Counted from the stretch's first letter, positions 8,209 through 17,441 are shown. The stretch is DNA of 64,000 bases from UBA2357 sp002344625 (GCA_937995335.1 CALKIH010000052.1:124001-188000), one strand, 5' to 3'. Notes: generated by a model from the sequence alone, not told the origin. Numbers and translations are program-made.

Positions 8209-9237
8209 TCAGCGGGCGTCGGCGAGGGCGCGTGCGGCGTCCAGCATGCGGCAGGAATAGCCCCATTCGTTGTCGTACCAGGCCAGCACCTTCACCAGCG
8301 TGGAACCGTCCGCGCCCTTGATGACACGGGTCTGGGTCGCATCGAAGGTGGACGAAACGGTGCTGTGGTTGAAGTCGGAAGACACCAGCGGTTCTTCATT
8401 GACAGCCAGTATCCCCTTCAGAGTGCCGTTGGCGGCCGTCTTCATCAACTGATTCACTTCGTCCTTGCTGGTCTCGCGTCCGGCCGTGAAGGTCAGGTCT
8501 ACCAGTGAGACGTTGATGGTCGGCACGCGCAGCGCGAATCCATCCACCTTGCCCTTGAGCGCCGGCAATACCAGACCCACGGCAGCGGCGGCGCCGGTCT
8601 TGGTCGGGATGATGTTGTGAGCGGCGGCGCGCGCGCGGCGCAGGTCCTTGTGGCGCACATCCACCAGCACTTGGTCGTTGGTGAAGGCGTGGATGGTGGT
8701 CATCAGGCCCTGCTCGATGCCGATGTTGTCCTGCAGCACCTTGGCGACCGGTGCCAGACAGTTGGTGGTGCATGAGGCGTTGGAGACGACGGTCATCGCC
8801 GCAGTGAGAATCTCGTGGTTCACCCCGTAGACGATGGTCGCATCGACGTCGTCGCCACCGGGTGCGGAAATCAGCACCTTCTTCGCGCCCTGCTGCAACA
8901 GCACTTCGGCCTTGGCCTTGGAGGTGTACGCACCGGTGCATTCGAGCAGGACGTCCACACCCAGCTCCGCCCAGTTGATCGCCAGCGGATCCTTGGTCGA
9001 GAAGAACGGGATGCGCTTGCCGCCGATGATCATGCAGTTGTCGCCGTCGGTTTCGACCGATGCCGCGAACCGGCCGTGAGTGGTGTCGTACTTGGTCAGG
9101 TGGGCATTGGTCTTGATGTCGCCCGAGGCGTTGATCGCGACCACTTCGAACTCGTTCTCCAGCCCCTGCTCCCAGATGGCTCGCAGCGTGCAGCGTCCGA
9201 TACGGCCATATCCGTTGATTGCGATCTTGATCGACAT
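8209..9237 (-). CDS. gap: Glyceraldehyde-3-phosphate dehydrogenase, type I
   Basis: Phosphorylating GAPDH for glycolysis and, in reverse, the Calvin cycle. It has the N-terminal NAD site NGYGRIGR, the catalytic SNASCTTNC, THAF-like and DLRRARAAAHNIIPT segments and WYDNEWGYS near the C terminus. The start is placed at 9237 (MSIKIAING), preceded by AGAGGA; the frame is open 18 codons further up but without homology. 342 residues, typical length. Lies downstream of tkt with 57 bases between. Confidence 0.96.
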   Translation of the reverse strand: MSIKIAINGYGRIGRCTLRAIWEQGLENEFEVVAINASGDIKTNAHLTKYDTTHGRFAASVETDGDNCMIIGGKRIPFFSTKDPLAINWAELGVDVLLECTGAYTSKAKAEVLLQQGAKKVLISAPGGDDVDATIVYGVNHEILTAAMTVVSNASCTTNCLAPVAKVLQDNIGIEQGLMTTIHAFTNDQVLVDVRHKDLRRARAAAHNIIPTKTGAAAAVGLVLPALKGKVDGFALRVPTINVSLVDLTFTAGRETSKDEVNQLMKTAANGTLKGILAVNEEPLVSSDFNHSTVSSTFDATQTRVIKGADGSTLVKVLAWYDNEWGYSCRMLDAARALADAR

Positions 9238-9294
9238 GTCTAAGTCCTCTCTATGAACGAAAATGTCTGGGGCGGTCGGCCCGACCGCCAAGTC

Positions 9295-11325
9295 TTACTC
9301 GAGCAGCGCTCTGACGGCCGCGACCACCGCGTCGGTGGTGATGCCGAACAGTTTGAACAGTTCGCCTGCGGGAGCGGATTCGCCGAAGCGATCGATTCCG
9401 ATGACGGCGCCCAGGCCGCTGTCGGCAGCGCCCACGTACTTGCACCAGCCGTCGGTCACCCCTGCCTCGACTGCCACCCGCGGTATGCCGGCTGGCAGGA
9501 CCGCGGCGCGCCAGGCGGAATCCTGGCGGTCGAAGACGTTGGTGGACGGCATCGACACCACCCGCACCGCGATGCCGTCGGCCGCCAGCGCCTTCTGCGC
9601 TTCGAGCGCCAGCGCGACTTCGGAGCCGGTGGCGATGACGACGGCCGCCGGTTTGCCGCCCGGGGCGTCGCTCAGGATGTAGCCACCCCGGCGGATGGCC
9701 GCGGTCTGTGCTTCGGTGCGCGCCTGGAAGGGCAGGTTCTGGCGCGAGAACATCAGCGACGAAGGGCCGTCGCGGCGTTCGAGCGCATGGGCCCAGGCCA
9801 CCGCCGACTCGGTGGTGTCGCACGGGCGCCAGACATCCATGTTGGGCATCAGGCGCAGGCTGGCGGTCTGCTCGACCGGCTGGTGGGTCGGTCCATCCTC
9901 GCCCAGCCCGATCGAATCATGCGTGAACACGAAGATCTGGCGGATCTTCATCAGCGCCGCCATGCGCAGCGCATTGCGCGCATATTCGCTGAACATCAGG
10001 AAGGTGGCGGTGTACGGGATCAGCCCGCGATGCAGCGCGATGCCGTTGGCGATCGCGCACATGCCGAACTCGCGTACTCCGTAATACACGTAATTGCCAC
10101 CGCTCTCGCGGCCGACGCCTTTCGACCCGGACCACAGCGTGAGGTTGGAGCCGGCGAGATCGGCCGAGCCGCCCAGCAGCTCGGGCAGTTTCGGGGCGAA
10201 GGCTTCGATGCTGTTCTGGCTCGCCTTGCGGGTGGCGATGGTCTCGGCCTTGGCCGCAACGTCGGCAATCACCCGGTCGACATGCGCGGACCAGTCGGCG
10301 GGCAACTCGCCGTTGATCCGGCGCGAGAACTCGGTGGCGAGCTCGGGGTAGGCGCGCGCGTAAGCAGCAAAACGCTGGTTCCAGTCGGCTTCGGCCGCCT
10401 TGCCGGCTTCGACCGCGCTCCAGGCGGCGTAGACGTCGGCAGGCACTTCGAAGGGCGCGTGATTCCAACCGATATGGGTGCGGGTGGCGGCGATCTCGGC
10501 ATCGCCAAGCGGCGCGCCATGCACGTCGTGCGATCCCTGCTTGTTGGGAGCGCCCGCGCCGATCACGGTCTTGCAGCAGATCAGCGTGGGCTGGGTCGTG
10601 TTCGTGCGGGCAGCCACGATGGCGGCCTCGATGGCGGCCGGGTCGTGGCCCTGGACGTCGCGAATGACCTGCCAGCCGTAGGCTTCGAAGCGCTTGGGGG
10701 TGTCGTCGGTGAACCAGCCTTCGACATGGCCGTCGATCGAGATCGCATTGTCGTCGTAGAACGCGACCAGCTTGCCCAGGCCCCAGGTGCCGGCGAGCGA
10801 GCAGGCTTCATGCGAGATGCCTTCCATCAGGCAGCCGTCGCCGAGAAAGACCCATGTGCGGTGATCGACGATCTCGTGCCCCGGGCGATTGAACGCGTCG
10901 GCGAGAAGCTTTTCGGCAAGGGCCATCCCGACCGCATTCGAAATGCCCTGGCCAAGCGGGCCGGTGGTGGTTTCGATGCCTGGGGCATAGCCGTATTCGG
11001 GGTGCCCCGGGGTCTTGCTGTGGAGCTGGCGGAAGCGTTTGAGTTCCTCGATCGGCAGGTCGTAGCCGGAAAGGTGCAGCAAGGCGTAATGCAGCATCGA
11101 GCCATGCCCGTTGGACAGCACGAAGCGGTCGCGATCCGGCCAGGTCGGGTTGGCGGGGCTGTGCTTGAGATGATGCCGCCACAACACCTCGGCGATCTCG
11201 GCCATGCCCATCGGCGCACCCGGGTGGCCGGACTTTGCCTGCTGCACGGCATCCATCGCGAGCGCGCGGATCGCACCCGTGAGTGGATTGAACACGGGAG
11301 GCTTGACGTTGCGACTCTGATGCAT
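9295..11325 (-). CDS. tkt: Transketolase
   Basis: Thiamine-diphosphate enzyme moving two-carbon units in the pentose phosphate and Calvin cycles. 676 residues, with HPGAPMG near the N terminus, the ThDP motif from GDGCLMEG to NA.SIDG, and GLGEDGPTHQPVEQ in the pyrimidine domain. The start is put at 11325 (MHQSRNVKPP); the upstream in-frame ATG at 11376 would add 17 residues with no family resemblance. The leader carries a GATAAT -10 candidate (11364-11359) and a short hairpin (11338-11358) just before the start codon. prk lies upstream on the same strand. Confidence 0.95.
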   Translation of the reverse strand: MHQSRNVKPPVFNPLTGAIRALAMDAVQQAKSGHPGAPMGMAEIAEVLWRHHLKHSPANPTWPDRDRFVLSNGHGSMLHYALLHLSGYDLPIEELKRFRQLHSKTPGHPEYGYAPGIETTTGPLGQGISNAVGMALAEKLLADAFNRPGHEIVDHRTWVFLGDGCLMEGISHEACSLAGTWGLGKLVAFYDDNAISIDGHVEGWFTDDTPKRFEAYGWQVIRDVQGHDPAAIEAAIVAARTNTTQPTLICCKTVIGAGAPNKQGSHDVHGAPLGDAEIAATRTHIGWNHAPFEVPADVYAAWSAVEAGKAAEADWNQRFAAYARAYPELATEFSRRINGELPADWSAHVDRVIADVAAKAETIATRKASQNSIEAFAPKLPELLGGSADLAGSNLTLWSGSKGVGRESGGNYVYYGVREFGMCAIANGIALHRGLIPYTATFLMFSEYARNALRMAALMKIRQIFVFTHDSIGLGEDGPTHQPVEQTASLRLMPNMDVWRPCDTTESAVAWAHALERRDGPSSLMFSRQNLPFQARTEAQTAAIRRGGYILSDAPGGKPAAVVIATGSEVALALEAQKALAADGIAVRVVSMPSTNVFDRQDSAWRAAVLPAGIPRVAVEAGVTDGWCKYVGAADSGLGAVIGIDRFGESAPAGELFKLFGITTDAVVAAVRALLE

Positions 11326-11462
11326 GGTGATCGATACCCGGCTTTTTCGAAGAGCCGGATTATCGCCGATAAACACCCCCGACCGCTAGGCGCGGGGCGA
11401 TCGTGACGCGCCCGGCGGCGGGCGGCGGGACGCTGTGCCCCGGTCGGCCGCCGGGCTGGCCC

Positions 11463-12338
11463 TCATTTGGCGCGCCGGCTCTTCTCCATCAGGCGCCAGA
11501 TCAGCGGGGTCAGAATCAACTGCATCGCCAGGTCGAGTTTTCCGCCCGGTATCACGATGGTGTTGGCGCGCGACATGAACGACTCGTGGATCATGTTGAC
11601 CAGGTAGGGAAAGTCGACGCCACGGGGGTCCTTGAAGCGAATCACCACCATCGATTCGCTCAGTGACGGAACGTCGCGGGCAATGAACGGGTTCGAGGTG
11701 TCGACGATCGGTACGCGCTGGAAGTTGATATGGGTCCGGGCAAACTGCGGAACGATGAAATGAACATAATCGTGCATCCGCCGCAGAATCGTGTCCTGAA
11801 CCGCCTCCATCGAGTAGCCGCGCACGCGGGTGTCGCGATGCAGCTTCTGGATCCACTCGAGGTTGATGGTCGGCGCGACGCCGATCAGCAGATCCACATG
11901 GCGGGCAATGTCGATGGTGTCGGTCACCACCCCGCCGTGAAGGCCTTCGTAGAACAGGCAGTCGGTTCCGACCGGGAGGTCTTCCCACTGGGTGAACGTG
12001 CCCATGGGCAATCCCCAGTGCATCGACTGCGCCTCGTCGTGGATATACAGCCTGCGCCGTCCGACGGCCGATTCGCCGTAGCGCCGGAACAACTCCTCGA
12101 GTTCGTCGAGCAGATTGGCCTCGGGGCCGAAGTGGCTGACTCCCGGGCCGCGGGTCGACTCGGCGGCGGCGATGCGTTTCTTCATCTCGTCGCGGGTATA
12201 GCGATGAAAGCTGTCGCCTTCGACGACTGCGGCTTCGACCCCCTCGCGATGAAATATCGCCTCGAAGGTGTGCTTGACGGTGGTGGTGCCGGCGCCCGAC
12301 GAGCCGGTGACCGCAATGATGGGATGTTTGACGGACAT
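11463..12338 (-). CDS. prk: Phosphoribulokinase
   Basis: Phosphorylates ribulose 5-phosphate to ribulose 1,5-bisphosphate, the dedicated Calvin-cycle step that feeds RuBisCO. The 291-residue, non-plant class protein has the P-loop GSSGAGTTT (residues 12-20), GDSFHRY, YEGLHGG and the conserved HDYVHFI region. It is upstream of tkt-gap-epd-pgk on the same strand, as in cbb gene clusters. A 9-bp GC stem with a 27-base loop (11411-11455) follows its stop. No RuBisCO gene is in the window. Confidence 0.95.
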   Translation of the reverse strand: MSVKHPIIAVTGSSGAGTTTVKHTFEAIFHREGVEAAVVEGDSFHRYTRDEMKKRIAAAESTRGPGVSHFGPEANLLDELEELFRRYGESAVGRRRLYIHDEAQSMHWGLPMGTFTQWEDLPVGTDCLFYEGLHGGVVTDTIDIARHVDLLIGVAPTINLEWIQKLHRDTRVRGYSMEAVQDTILRRMHDYVHFIVPQFARTHINFQRVPIVDTSNPFIARDVPSLSESMVVIRFKDPRGVDFPYLVNMIHESFMSRANTIVIPGGKLDLAMQLILTPLIWRLMEKSRRAK

Positions 12339-12399
12339 TGAAGCCTCCAGTGATCAAGCTTGTTCGTGGCGGCTGGTTGGGGTGCGTGTCATGCGCCGG

Positions 12400-12651
12400 T
12401 CAGCGCGATGCGAACACCCGCCTGGCCGCGACTACCAGCACATGTACCTCGTCGGCGCTCATGTCGGGATAGTGGTTGCGCAGGGTACGGTAGGCGAGAT
12501 GATCGAGGCTGTTGCTGCCCCAATGGTTCTCGGGTGCGAAAAAAGGTTCGATCAGCATGATCGCTTCGTCAAACACGCCGCGTACCCGCAAGTGCTTGCG
12601 ACGTTCCAGGGTCTGGGTGCTCGATAGATCGGAAGAGACGGATTCGCTCAT
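12400..12651 (-). CDS. Small conserved-looking protein of unknown function upstream of prk
   Basis: 83 residues from ATG 12651, rich in charged residues, no signal peptide or membrane segment. It ends with a short helical stretch containing SADEVHVLVVAARRVF. I do not recognise the family. No Shine-Dalgarno is evident at this ATG and an in-frame ATG at 12774 is possible, so the start is uncertain. It is co-oriented with prk, 61 bases upstream of it, and could be co-transcribed. Codon use matches the neighbours, which supports it being real. Confidence 0.55.
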   Translation of the reverse strand: MSESVSSDLSSTQTLERRKHLRVRGVFDEAIMLIEPFFAPENHWGSNSLDHLAYRTLRNHYPDMSADEVHVLVVAARRVFASR

Positions 12652-12816
12652 AGGTATTGGGAGATGTCGATGCAACAGGAGCCGCACTGGCGTTCCTGCG
12701 CTTGCGCGCATGCGGCGCCAGTGGGCGTACTCGGCCGAGGCCATGTGTCGCCATGCCTGTGTGGGCAAGTTCACGCCGATCCGCAGGGCGATCCAGGCGC
12801 GTGGTCGGTGGGTCGG

Positions 12817-13626
12817 TCACGAGTGCGCCGCCAGCCAGGTTCGCCATTCGCCGAACAGCGATGGACTCGCCGCCGCGATCACGCCGCGCTTGACCGACGG
12901 GCCGGCCATCAGTGAGCCGCCGTCGAGCGAGACCGCCTTGCCGCCGGCTTCGTCGAGAATGAGCTGGCCGGCCGCATAGTCCCACAGCTTTTGGCCGCCG
13001 TGAAGATAGACGTCGAGACGTCCGGCCGCGACGAAGCACCACTCGAGCGCGCTCGAGCCGAAGTTGCGCTGCGAATAATAGGGCGGGCGGACCGCGAGTT
13101 CGTCGCCCAGATGGTTGCTGATCCGCTTGAAATCGATGCCCGCGACGGCGTCGCGCAACTGCAGCGCAGCGTTGCGCAGGGGGAGCTCGGCGCCGTTCAG
13201 GAAGGCGCCTGCACCCTTGGCGGCGAAGAAGGACTCGTCGGTGACCGGGTTATAGACCACGCCGAACTGGGGTTCGTGATCGACCAGGTAGGCAATCGAG
13301 ACCGCGAAGAACGGGATCCCGTTGGCGAAATTGGTCGTGCCGTCGATCGGATCGATGCACCACATGCCCTTGCGGCCAGCGGCCCAGCAGTGGGCCTGTT
13401 CTTCGTCGCTCATCTCCTCGCCCAGGACCGGGCCCGGCATGAGACCTGGAAGCGCATCGGTGAAACGGCGCTGTGATTCCATGTCAGCTTCCGTGAACAG
13501 CGAACCATCCGCCTTCTGGCTGCGCGCAGTCTTCAGATAGCGCGGCAGGATGACCTCGCGCGCGATCTCGCGCACCAGCGATTCGAGGGCACGGGCATCG
13601 GCAAGGCGTGCCATTGCATTCGGCAT
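12817..13626 (-). CDS. Inositol-monophosphatase-family phosphatase
   Basis: Mg2+-dependent sugar-phosphate phosphatase fold, 269 residues. Metal-site motifs are GEEMSDEE (around residue 83), WCIDPIDGTTNF and, near the C terminus, LWDYAAGQLILDEAGG. The family includes SuhB, histidinol-phosphatase HisN and some fructose/sedoheptulose bisphosphatases. Neighbouring prk and tkt make a sugar bisphosphatase role possible, but motifs alone cannot set the substrate. The start at 13626 follows AGGAG with 5-base spacing; the frame is open further upstream but without homology. Confidence 0.82.
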   Translation of the reverse strand: MPNAMARLADARALESLVREIAREVILPRYLKTARSQKADGSLFTEADMESQRRFTDALPGLMPGPVLGEEMSDEEQAHCWAAGRKGMWCIDPIDGTTNFANGIPFFAVSIAYLVDHEPQFGVVYNPVTDESFFAAKGAGAFLNGAELPLRNAALQLRDAVAGIDFKRISNHLGDELAVRPPYYSQRNFGSSALEWCFVAAGRLDVYLHGGQKLWDYAAGQLILDEAGGKAVSLDGGSLMAGPSVKRGVIAAASPSLFGEWRTWLAAHS

Positions 13627-13727
13627 TTTTGCTCCTGGTGTTGCGCCGCGGGGAGACATGCGCCGCAGCGTAAATGCACGGCTCGGTGCGGTCCGCGCGT
13701 GGATGCGCTGGCCGCACCGAGTTTCCC

Positions 13728-13733
13728 TATAAT
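13728..13733 (+). promoter_or_regulatory. Perfect -10 element abutting rsmE
   Basis: TATAAT at 13728-13733 ends only 3 bases before ATG 13737 and 6 before ATG 13740. Transcription would be expected to begin close to 13740, which would give an mRNA with little or no leader. No convincing -35 is present at 16-18 bases. Confidence 0.45.
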
Positions 13734-13736
13734 AGC

Positions 13737-14462
13737 ATGATGATTTCGCGCTTCTTTTTTCCCGACACCCTGCCCGAATCAGGTGTGGTGCGCCTGCCGG
13801 AGGCGCTCGCCCATCATGCGACACGCGTGTTGCGCATGGCGCCGGGCGATGCGATGGTGCTTTTCGACGGCGGCGGCGGGGAGGTGGCGGCTCGCCTGCA
13901 GGGTGGTGGGCGCGAGTGGTTCGCTACTCTCGACGAGCGTGATCCGGTGGACCGTGAATCGCCATTGGCACTGGTGCTGGTGCAGGCCCTCGCCAGTGGC
14001 GACAAGATGGACTGGATCGTACAGAAGGCGGTCGAGCTGGGTGTCGCGGCCGTGATCCCGATCGAGGCGCGGAGATCGGTGCTGCGCCTGTCGGGTGAGC
14101 GCGCGCTGAAGCGCGTGGCTCACTGGCAGCAGGTGATGCTGGCAGCCTGCGAGCAGAGCGGGCGCAACCGGGTGCCCGAGATCGGTCCGGTCATGTTGCT
14201 CGCGCACTATCTGGCGACCCATCGCGATACCGACAAGGTGATGTTCTCGCCCGGCATCGGGACGCCGTTGAAGGCGTTGGCGCAGCCGCAGGGGCCGCGC
14301 CATTTTCTTGTCGGTCCGGAAGGGGGGTGGGCCGACGATGAGCTTGCCGCCTGCGGGGCGGCACAGTGTGCGGTGGCGACGCTTGGTCCGCGGGTGCTGC
14401 GCACCGAAACGGCCGGGCTTGTCGCGCTTGCCGCGGCCCAGGTCCTTTGGGGAGATGTCTGA
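13737..14462 (+). CDS. rsmE: 16S rRNA (uracil-1498-N3)-methyltransferase
   Basis: SPOUT-class methyltransferase that modifies U1498 of 16S rRNA in the 30S subunit. About 241 residues (240 if ATG 13740 is used). Family motifs: ISRFFFP at the N terminus, the KAVELGV helix, EQSGRNRVPEI, the SAM-knot region LVGPEGGWADDE and LGPRVLRTETA. No ribosome-binding site is seen; a TATAAT sits directly before the start. Its stop overlaps the first possible start of the downstream polyphosphate enzyme, so the two are probably translationally coupled. Confidence 0.93.
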   Translation: MMISRFFFPDTLPESGVVRLPEALAHHATRVLRMAPGDAMVLFDGGGGEVAARLQGGGREWFATLDERDPVDRESPLALVLVQALASGDKMDWIVQKAVELGVAAVIPIEARRSVLRLSGERALKRVAHWQQVMLAACEQSGRNRVPEIGPVMLLAHYLATHRDTDKVMFSPGIGTPLKALAQPQGPRHFLVGPEGGWADDELAACGAAQCAVATLGPRVLRTETAGLVALAAAQVLWGDV

Positions 14463-14463
14463 A

Positions 14464-15951
14464 ATGTTCGAATCGGTTGAGATCGGCCACCGGACCTCCA
14501 AGGAAGATTTCGAGAAGTTCGAGCCGCAGTTGCGCGCGGATCTGCTGGATGCTCAGTTCGATCTGCGTGATCAGGCGCCGTTTGCGGTGGTGATCCTGAT
14601 CAACGGCGTGGATGGCGCGGGCAAGGGCGAAACCGTGAATCTGCTCAACGAGTGGATGGACCCACGCCACATCGAAACCCAGGCTTTCGATTCGCCGACC
14701 TCGGAGGAGGCCGAGCGACCCTATATGTGGCGCTTCTGGCGCACGCTGCCGCCCAAGGGCAAGATCGGTGTGATGTTCGGCAACTGGTACACCGATCCGA
14801 TCCAGGAGCGGGTCGAGAAGCTCACCAAGAAGGCGGAACTCGACCAGCATCTCGACGACATCGTGCGTTTCGAAAGCATGCTGGTCAGAGAGGGCGTGCT
14901 GTTGTTGAAACTGTGGTTTCATCTGCCCAAGGCGGGGCAGAAGGCCCGCCTCGAAGCGCTCGAAAAGGATCCGCGCACGCGTTGGCGGGTAACCGAGCTC
15001 GACTGGCACTATTTCAAGCTTTACGACCGCTATCGCGAGGTGGCGGAGCATGTCTTGCGGCGCACCAGTACCGGCGAGGCGCCGTGGCAACTCGTCGACG
15101 GCTCGGACCCGCGCTATCGCGCCGTGTTCGTCGGGCGGGCCTTGCTCGATGCGCTGCGCCGACGCCTCGACGCGGCGAATCAGCATTGGGCGCCGCGCCA
15201 GACCGCGCCCGCGCTGCCACCGGTGCTGGACGGGCAAAACCTGCTCAATACCCTGGTTCTCGATCAGCCCATGACCAAGAAGGACTACAACCTTCAGCTC
15301 GAGGAACTGCAGGGCAGGCTGGCGCTGCTGGTGCGCAACAAGGCATTTGCGGCGCGGTCGCTGGTACTGGTGTTCGAAGGCCACGATGCGGCTGGCAAGG
15401 GTGGTGCGATCAGGCGCGTCACGGCCGCGCTCGATGCCCGCCGCTACCGCATCGTGCCCATTGCCGCGCCGACGGACGAAGAGTTGGCAAAGCCTTATCT
15501 GTGGCGGTTCTGGCGCCAGTTGCCGCGGCGGGGCAGGGTGTTGATCTTCGATCGCTCGTGGTATGGGCGGGTGCTGGTCGAGCGGGTCGAGGGTTATTGT
15601 TCCGACGCCGACTGGATGCGCGCCTATTCCGAGATCAACGATTTCGAGGACGAAATCATCGCGGCCGGCGGGATCGTGGTGAAACTCTGGCTCGCGATCA
15701 GTGCCGACGTGCAGCTCGAGCGCTTCAAGGAGCGCGAGGCCGAGCCCCACAAGCGCTTCAAGATCACCGACGACGACTGGCGCAATCGCGGCAAGTGGGC
15801 CGAGTACGAACGCGCGGTGTGTGACATGATCGACCGCACCAGCACCGAGAACGCGGCATGGACTCTGGTCGAGGCCAACAACAAGTACCACGCGCGGATA
15901 AAGATACTGCGTACGTTGTGTGATCGGGTTGAGGCCGCGCTAAAAAGTTAA
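14464..15951 (+). CDS. pap: Polyphosphate:AMP phosphotransferase (two-domain PPK2)
   Basis: Uses polyphosphate to phosphorylate AMP to ADP. 495 residues in two tandem PPK2 domains, each with a P-loop (GVDGAGKGE near residue 45 and GHDAAGKGG near residue 305). The second domain keeps the lid/Walker B segment DRSWYGRVLVERVEG, while the first reads FGNWYTDP, as in known PAP enzymes where the C-terminal domain is catalytic. The start at 14464 (MFESVEIGH) has GGGGAG 9 bases upstream and matches homologue N termini; ATG 14455 is the alternative and overlaps the rsmE stop. Confidence 0.92.
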   Translation: MFESVEIGHRTSKEDFEKFEPQLRADLLDAQFDLRDQAPFAVVILINGVDGAGKGETVNLLNEWMDPRHIETQAFDSPTSEEAERPYMWRFWRTLPPKGKIGVMFGNWYTDPIQERVEKLTKKAELDQHLDDIVRFESMLVREGVLLLKLWFHLPKAGQKARLEALEKDPRTRWRVTELDWHYFKLYDRYREVAEHVLRRTSTGEAPWQLVDGSDPRYRAVFVGRALLDALRRRLDAANQHWAPRQTAPALPPVLDGQNLLNTLVLDQPMTKKDYNLQLEELQGRLALLVRNKAFAARSLVLVFEGHDAAGKGGAIRRVTAALDARRYRIVPIAAPTDEELAKPYLWRFWRQLPRRGRVLIFDRSWYGRVLVERVEGYCSDADWMRAYSEINDFEDEIIAAGGIVVKLWLAISADVQLERFKEREAEPHKRFKITDDDWRNRGKWAEYERAVCDMIDRTSTENAAWTLVEANNKYHARIKILRTLCDRVEAALKS

Positions 15952-16079
15952 TGTTGCGCTGCGGTAGCGGCCTGTAACGCCGAGGAAGAGCCTGGCGGGC
16001 GGTTCCGATACAATGTCGTCCTGACAGCCCCGATCGATCCGCATCCGGGGCGCGGATCCTAAACGCCACGGGTACCTGC

Positions 16080-17441
16080 TTGACCAGCGACACCAGACCT
16101 CCCAGTTCGGCCCATGACGCCGCGAACGACACCAGCCAGTTCCAGTTCGTTTCCTGGGTGCGGGGTGCCGCGCCCTACATTCATGCGTTTCGCGGACGTA
16201 CCTTCGTCATCGGATTCGGTGGCGAGGTCATGGAAGGGCCGCGCGCCCAGAGCCTCGCTTACGACTGCAACCTGTTGGCGGCGCTGGGCATTCGTCTCGT
16301 GCTGGTGCATGGTGCGCGCCCGCAGATCGAGTCCGAAATGGCCCGGCGTGGCCTCGAGCCGCGCTATCACCACGGACTGCGCGTGACCGACGCCGCCGCG
16401 CTGGAGTGCGTCAAGGCCGCGATGGCGGTGACCAGGCTGGAGCTCGAGGCGCTGCTCTCGCAAGGTTTGCCGAACACCCCGATGGCGGGTAGCTACATGC
16501 GGGTGACGAGCGGCAACTTCATCACGGCCCGCCCGGTCGGGGTGGTGGAGGGCATCGACTACCAGTACACCGGCGCCGTGCGCAAGATCATTGCCGACGA
16601 GATCAATGCCGACCTCGATCAGCAGAACGTGGTGCTGATCACGCCGCTGGGCGTGTCGCCGGCCGGTGAGATCTTCAACCTGAGCATGGAGGACGTCGCC
16701 GAGGCCGTTGCGGTTGCGCTCAAGGCCGAGAAGCTGATCTATCTGTGCGACGCCCCGGGGCTGCTCGATGGTGAGGGGCGGCTGATCGACTCGGTCACCG
16801 CCGATGAGGCGCAGCGCATGCTGCTCGCCGAAGAAGGCCTGACCGAGGATCTCGACCTGTACCTGCCGCGCGCGATCAGCGCGGTGCGCAGGGGGGTGGC
16901 GCGCGCGCACCTGATCGACCATGACAAGGATGGGGGGCTGCTGCTCGAGTTCTTTACCCATGCCGGTGTGGGCACGGTGGTTTCGCGCGACCCGCTGTTT
17001 CGCCTGCGCGAGGCGACGATCGACGACGTCGGTGCATTGGTGGCGCTGATCACGCCCATGGAGGCCGATGGTAGCCTGGTCAGACGTGGGCGCGAGCTGC
17101 TCGAGCAGGAGATAGAGCGTTTCACGCTGGTCGAACATGATGGCGTACTGGTCGGCTGTGCGGCGTTGTACCCGTTCAGCGACGAGCGGGCAGCTGAGCT
17201 CGCCTGCCTTGCCGTCACGCCCGAGTATCGCCGCTCGGGTCTGGGTGACCAGCTGTTGCGCCGGCTCGAGCGGCGTGCCCGCTCGCTGCGGTTCGAGCGC
17301 CTGTTCGTCCTCACGACGCGGACCGCCCATTGGTTTCGCGAGCGCGGGTTCATGGAGACCGATCCAGATTCCTTGCCGCGCCAGAAGCGCGAACTCTACA
17401 ACTATCAGCGTCGTTCGAAGGTATTCGTCAAGATCCTATGA
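16080..17441 (+). CDS. argA: N-acetylglutamate synthase
   Basis: Catalyses the first step of arginine synthesis, acetyl-CoA plus glutamate to N-acetylglutamate. 453 residues: an amino-acid-kinase-like domain (about 30-290, with LVHGARPQIE) that normally binds feedback arginine, then a GNAT acetyltransferase domain (about 300-445, with CLAVTPEYRRSGLGDQLL). The predicted start is TTG at 16080 because no ATG or GTG is in frame before homology begins; no clear Shine-Dalgarno. TACAAT at 16009-16014 is a possible -10. The stop overlaps the next gene as ATGA. Confidence 0.93.
   Translation: MTSDTRPPSSAHDAANDTSQFQFVSWVRGAAPYIHAFRGRTFVIGFGGEVMEGPRAQSLAYDCNLLAALGIRLVLVHGARPQIESEMARRGLEPRYHHGLRVTDAAALECVKAAMAVTRLELEALLSQGLPNTPMAGSYMRVTSGNFITARPVGVVEGIDYQYTGAVRKIIADEINADLDQQNVVLITPLGVSPAGEIFNLSMEDVAEAVAVALKAEKLIYLCDAPGLLDGEGRLIDSVTADEAQRMLLAEEGLTEDLDLYLPRAISAVRRGVARAHLIDHDKDGGLLLEFFTHAGVGTVVSRDPLFRLREATIDDVGALVALITPMEADGSLVRRGRELLEQEIERFTLVEHDGVLVGCAALYPFSDERAAELACLAVTPEYRRSGLGDQLLRRLERRARSLRFERLFVLTTRTAHWFRERGFMETDPDSLPRQKRELYNYQRRSKVFVKIL

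Noticed and set aside
9253..11406. Long plus-strand open frame (717 codons) opposite tkt
   Set aside because: It is antisense to transketolase; its translation is rich in Arg/Gly/His with no motifs, as expected from GC-rich third positions of the real gene.
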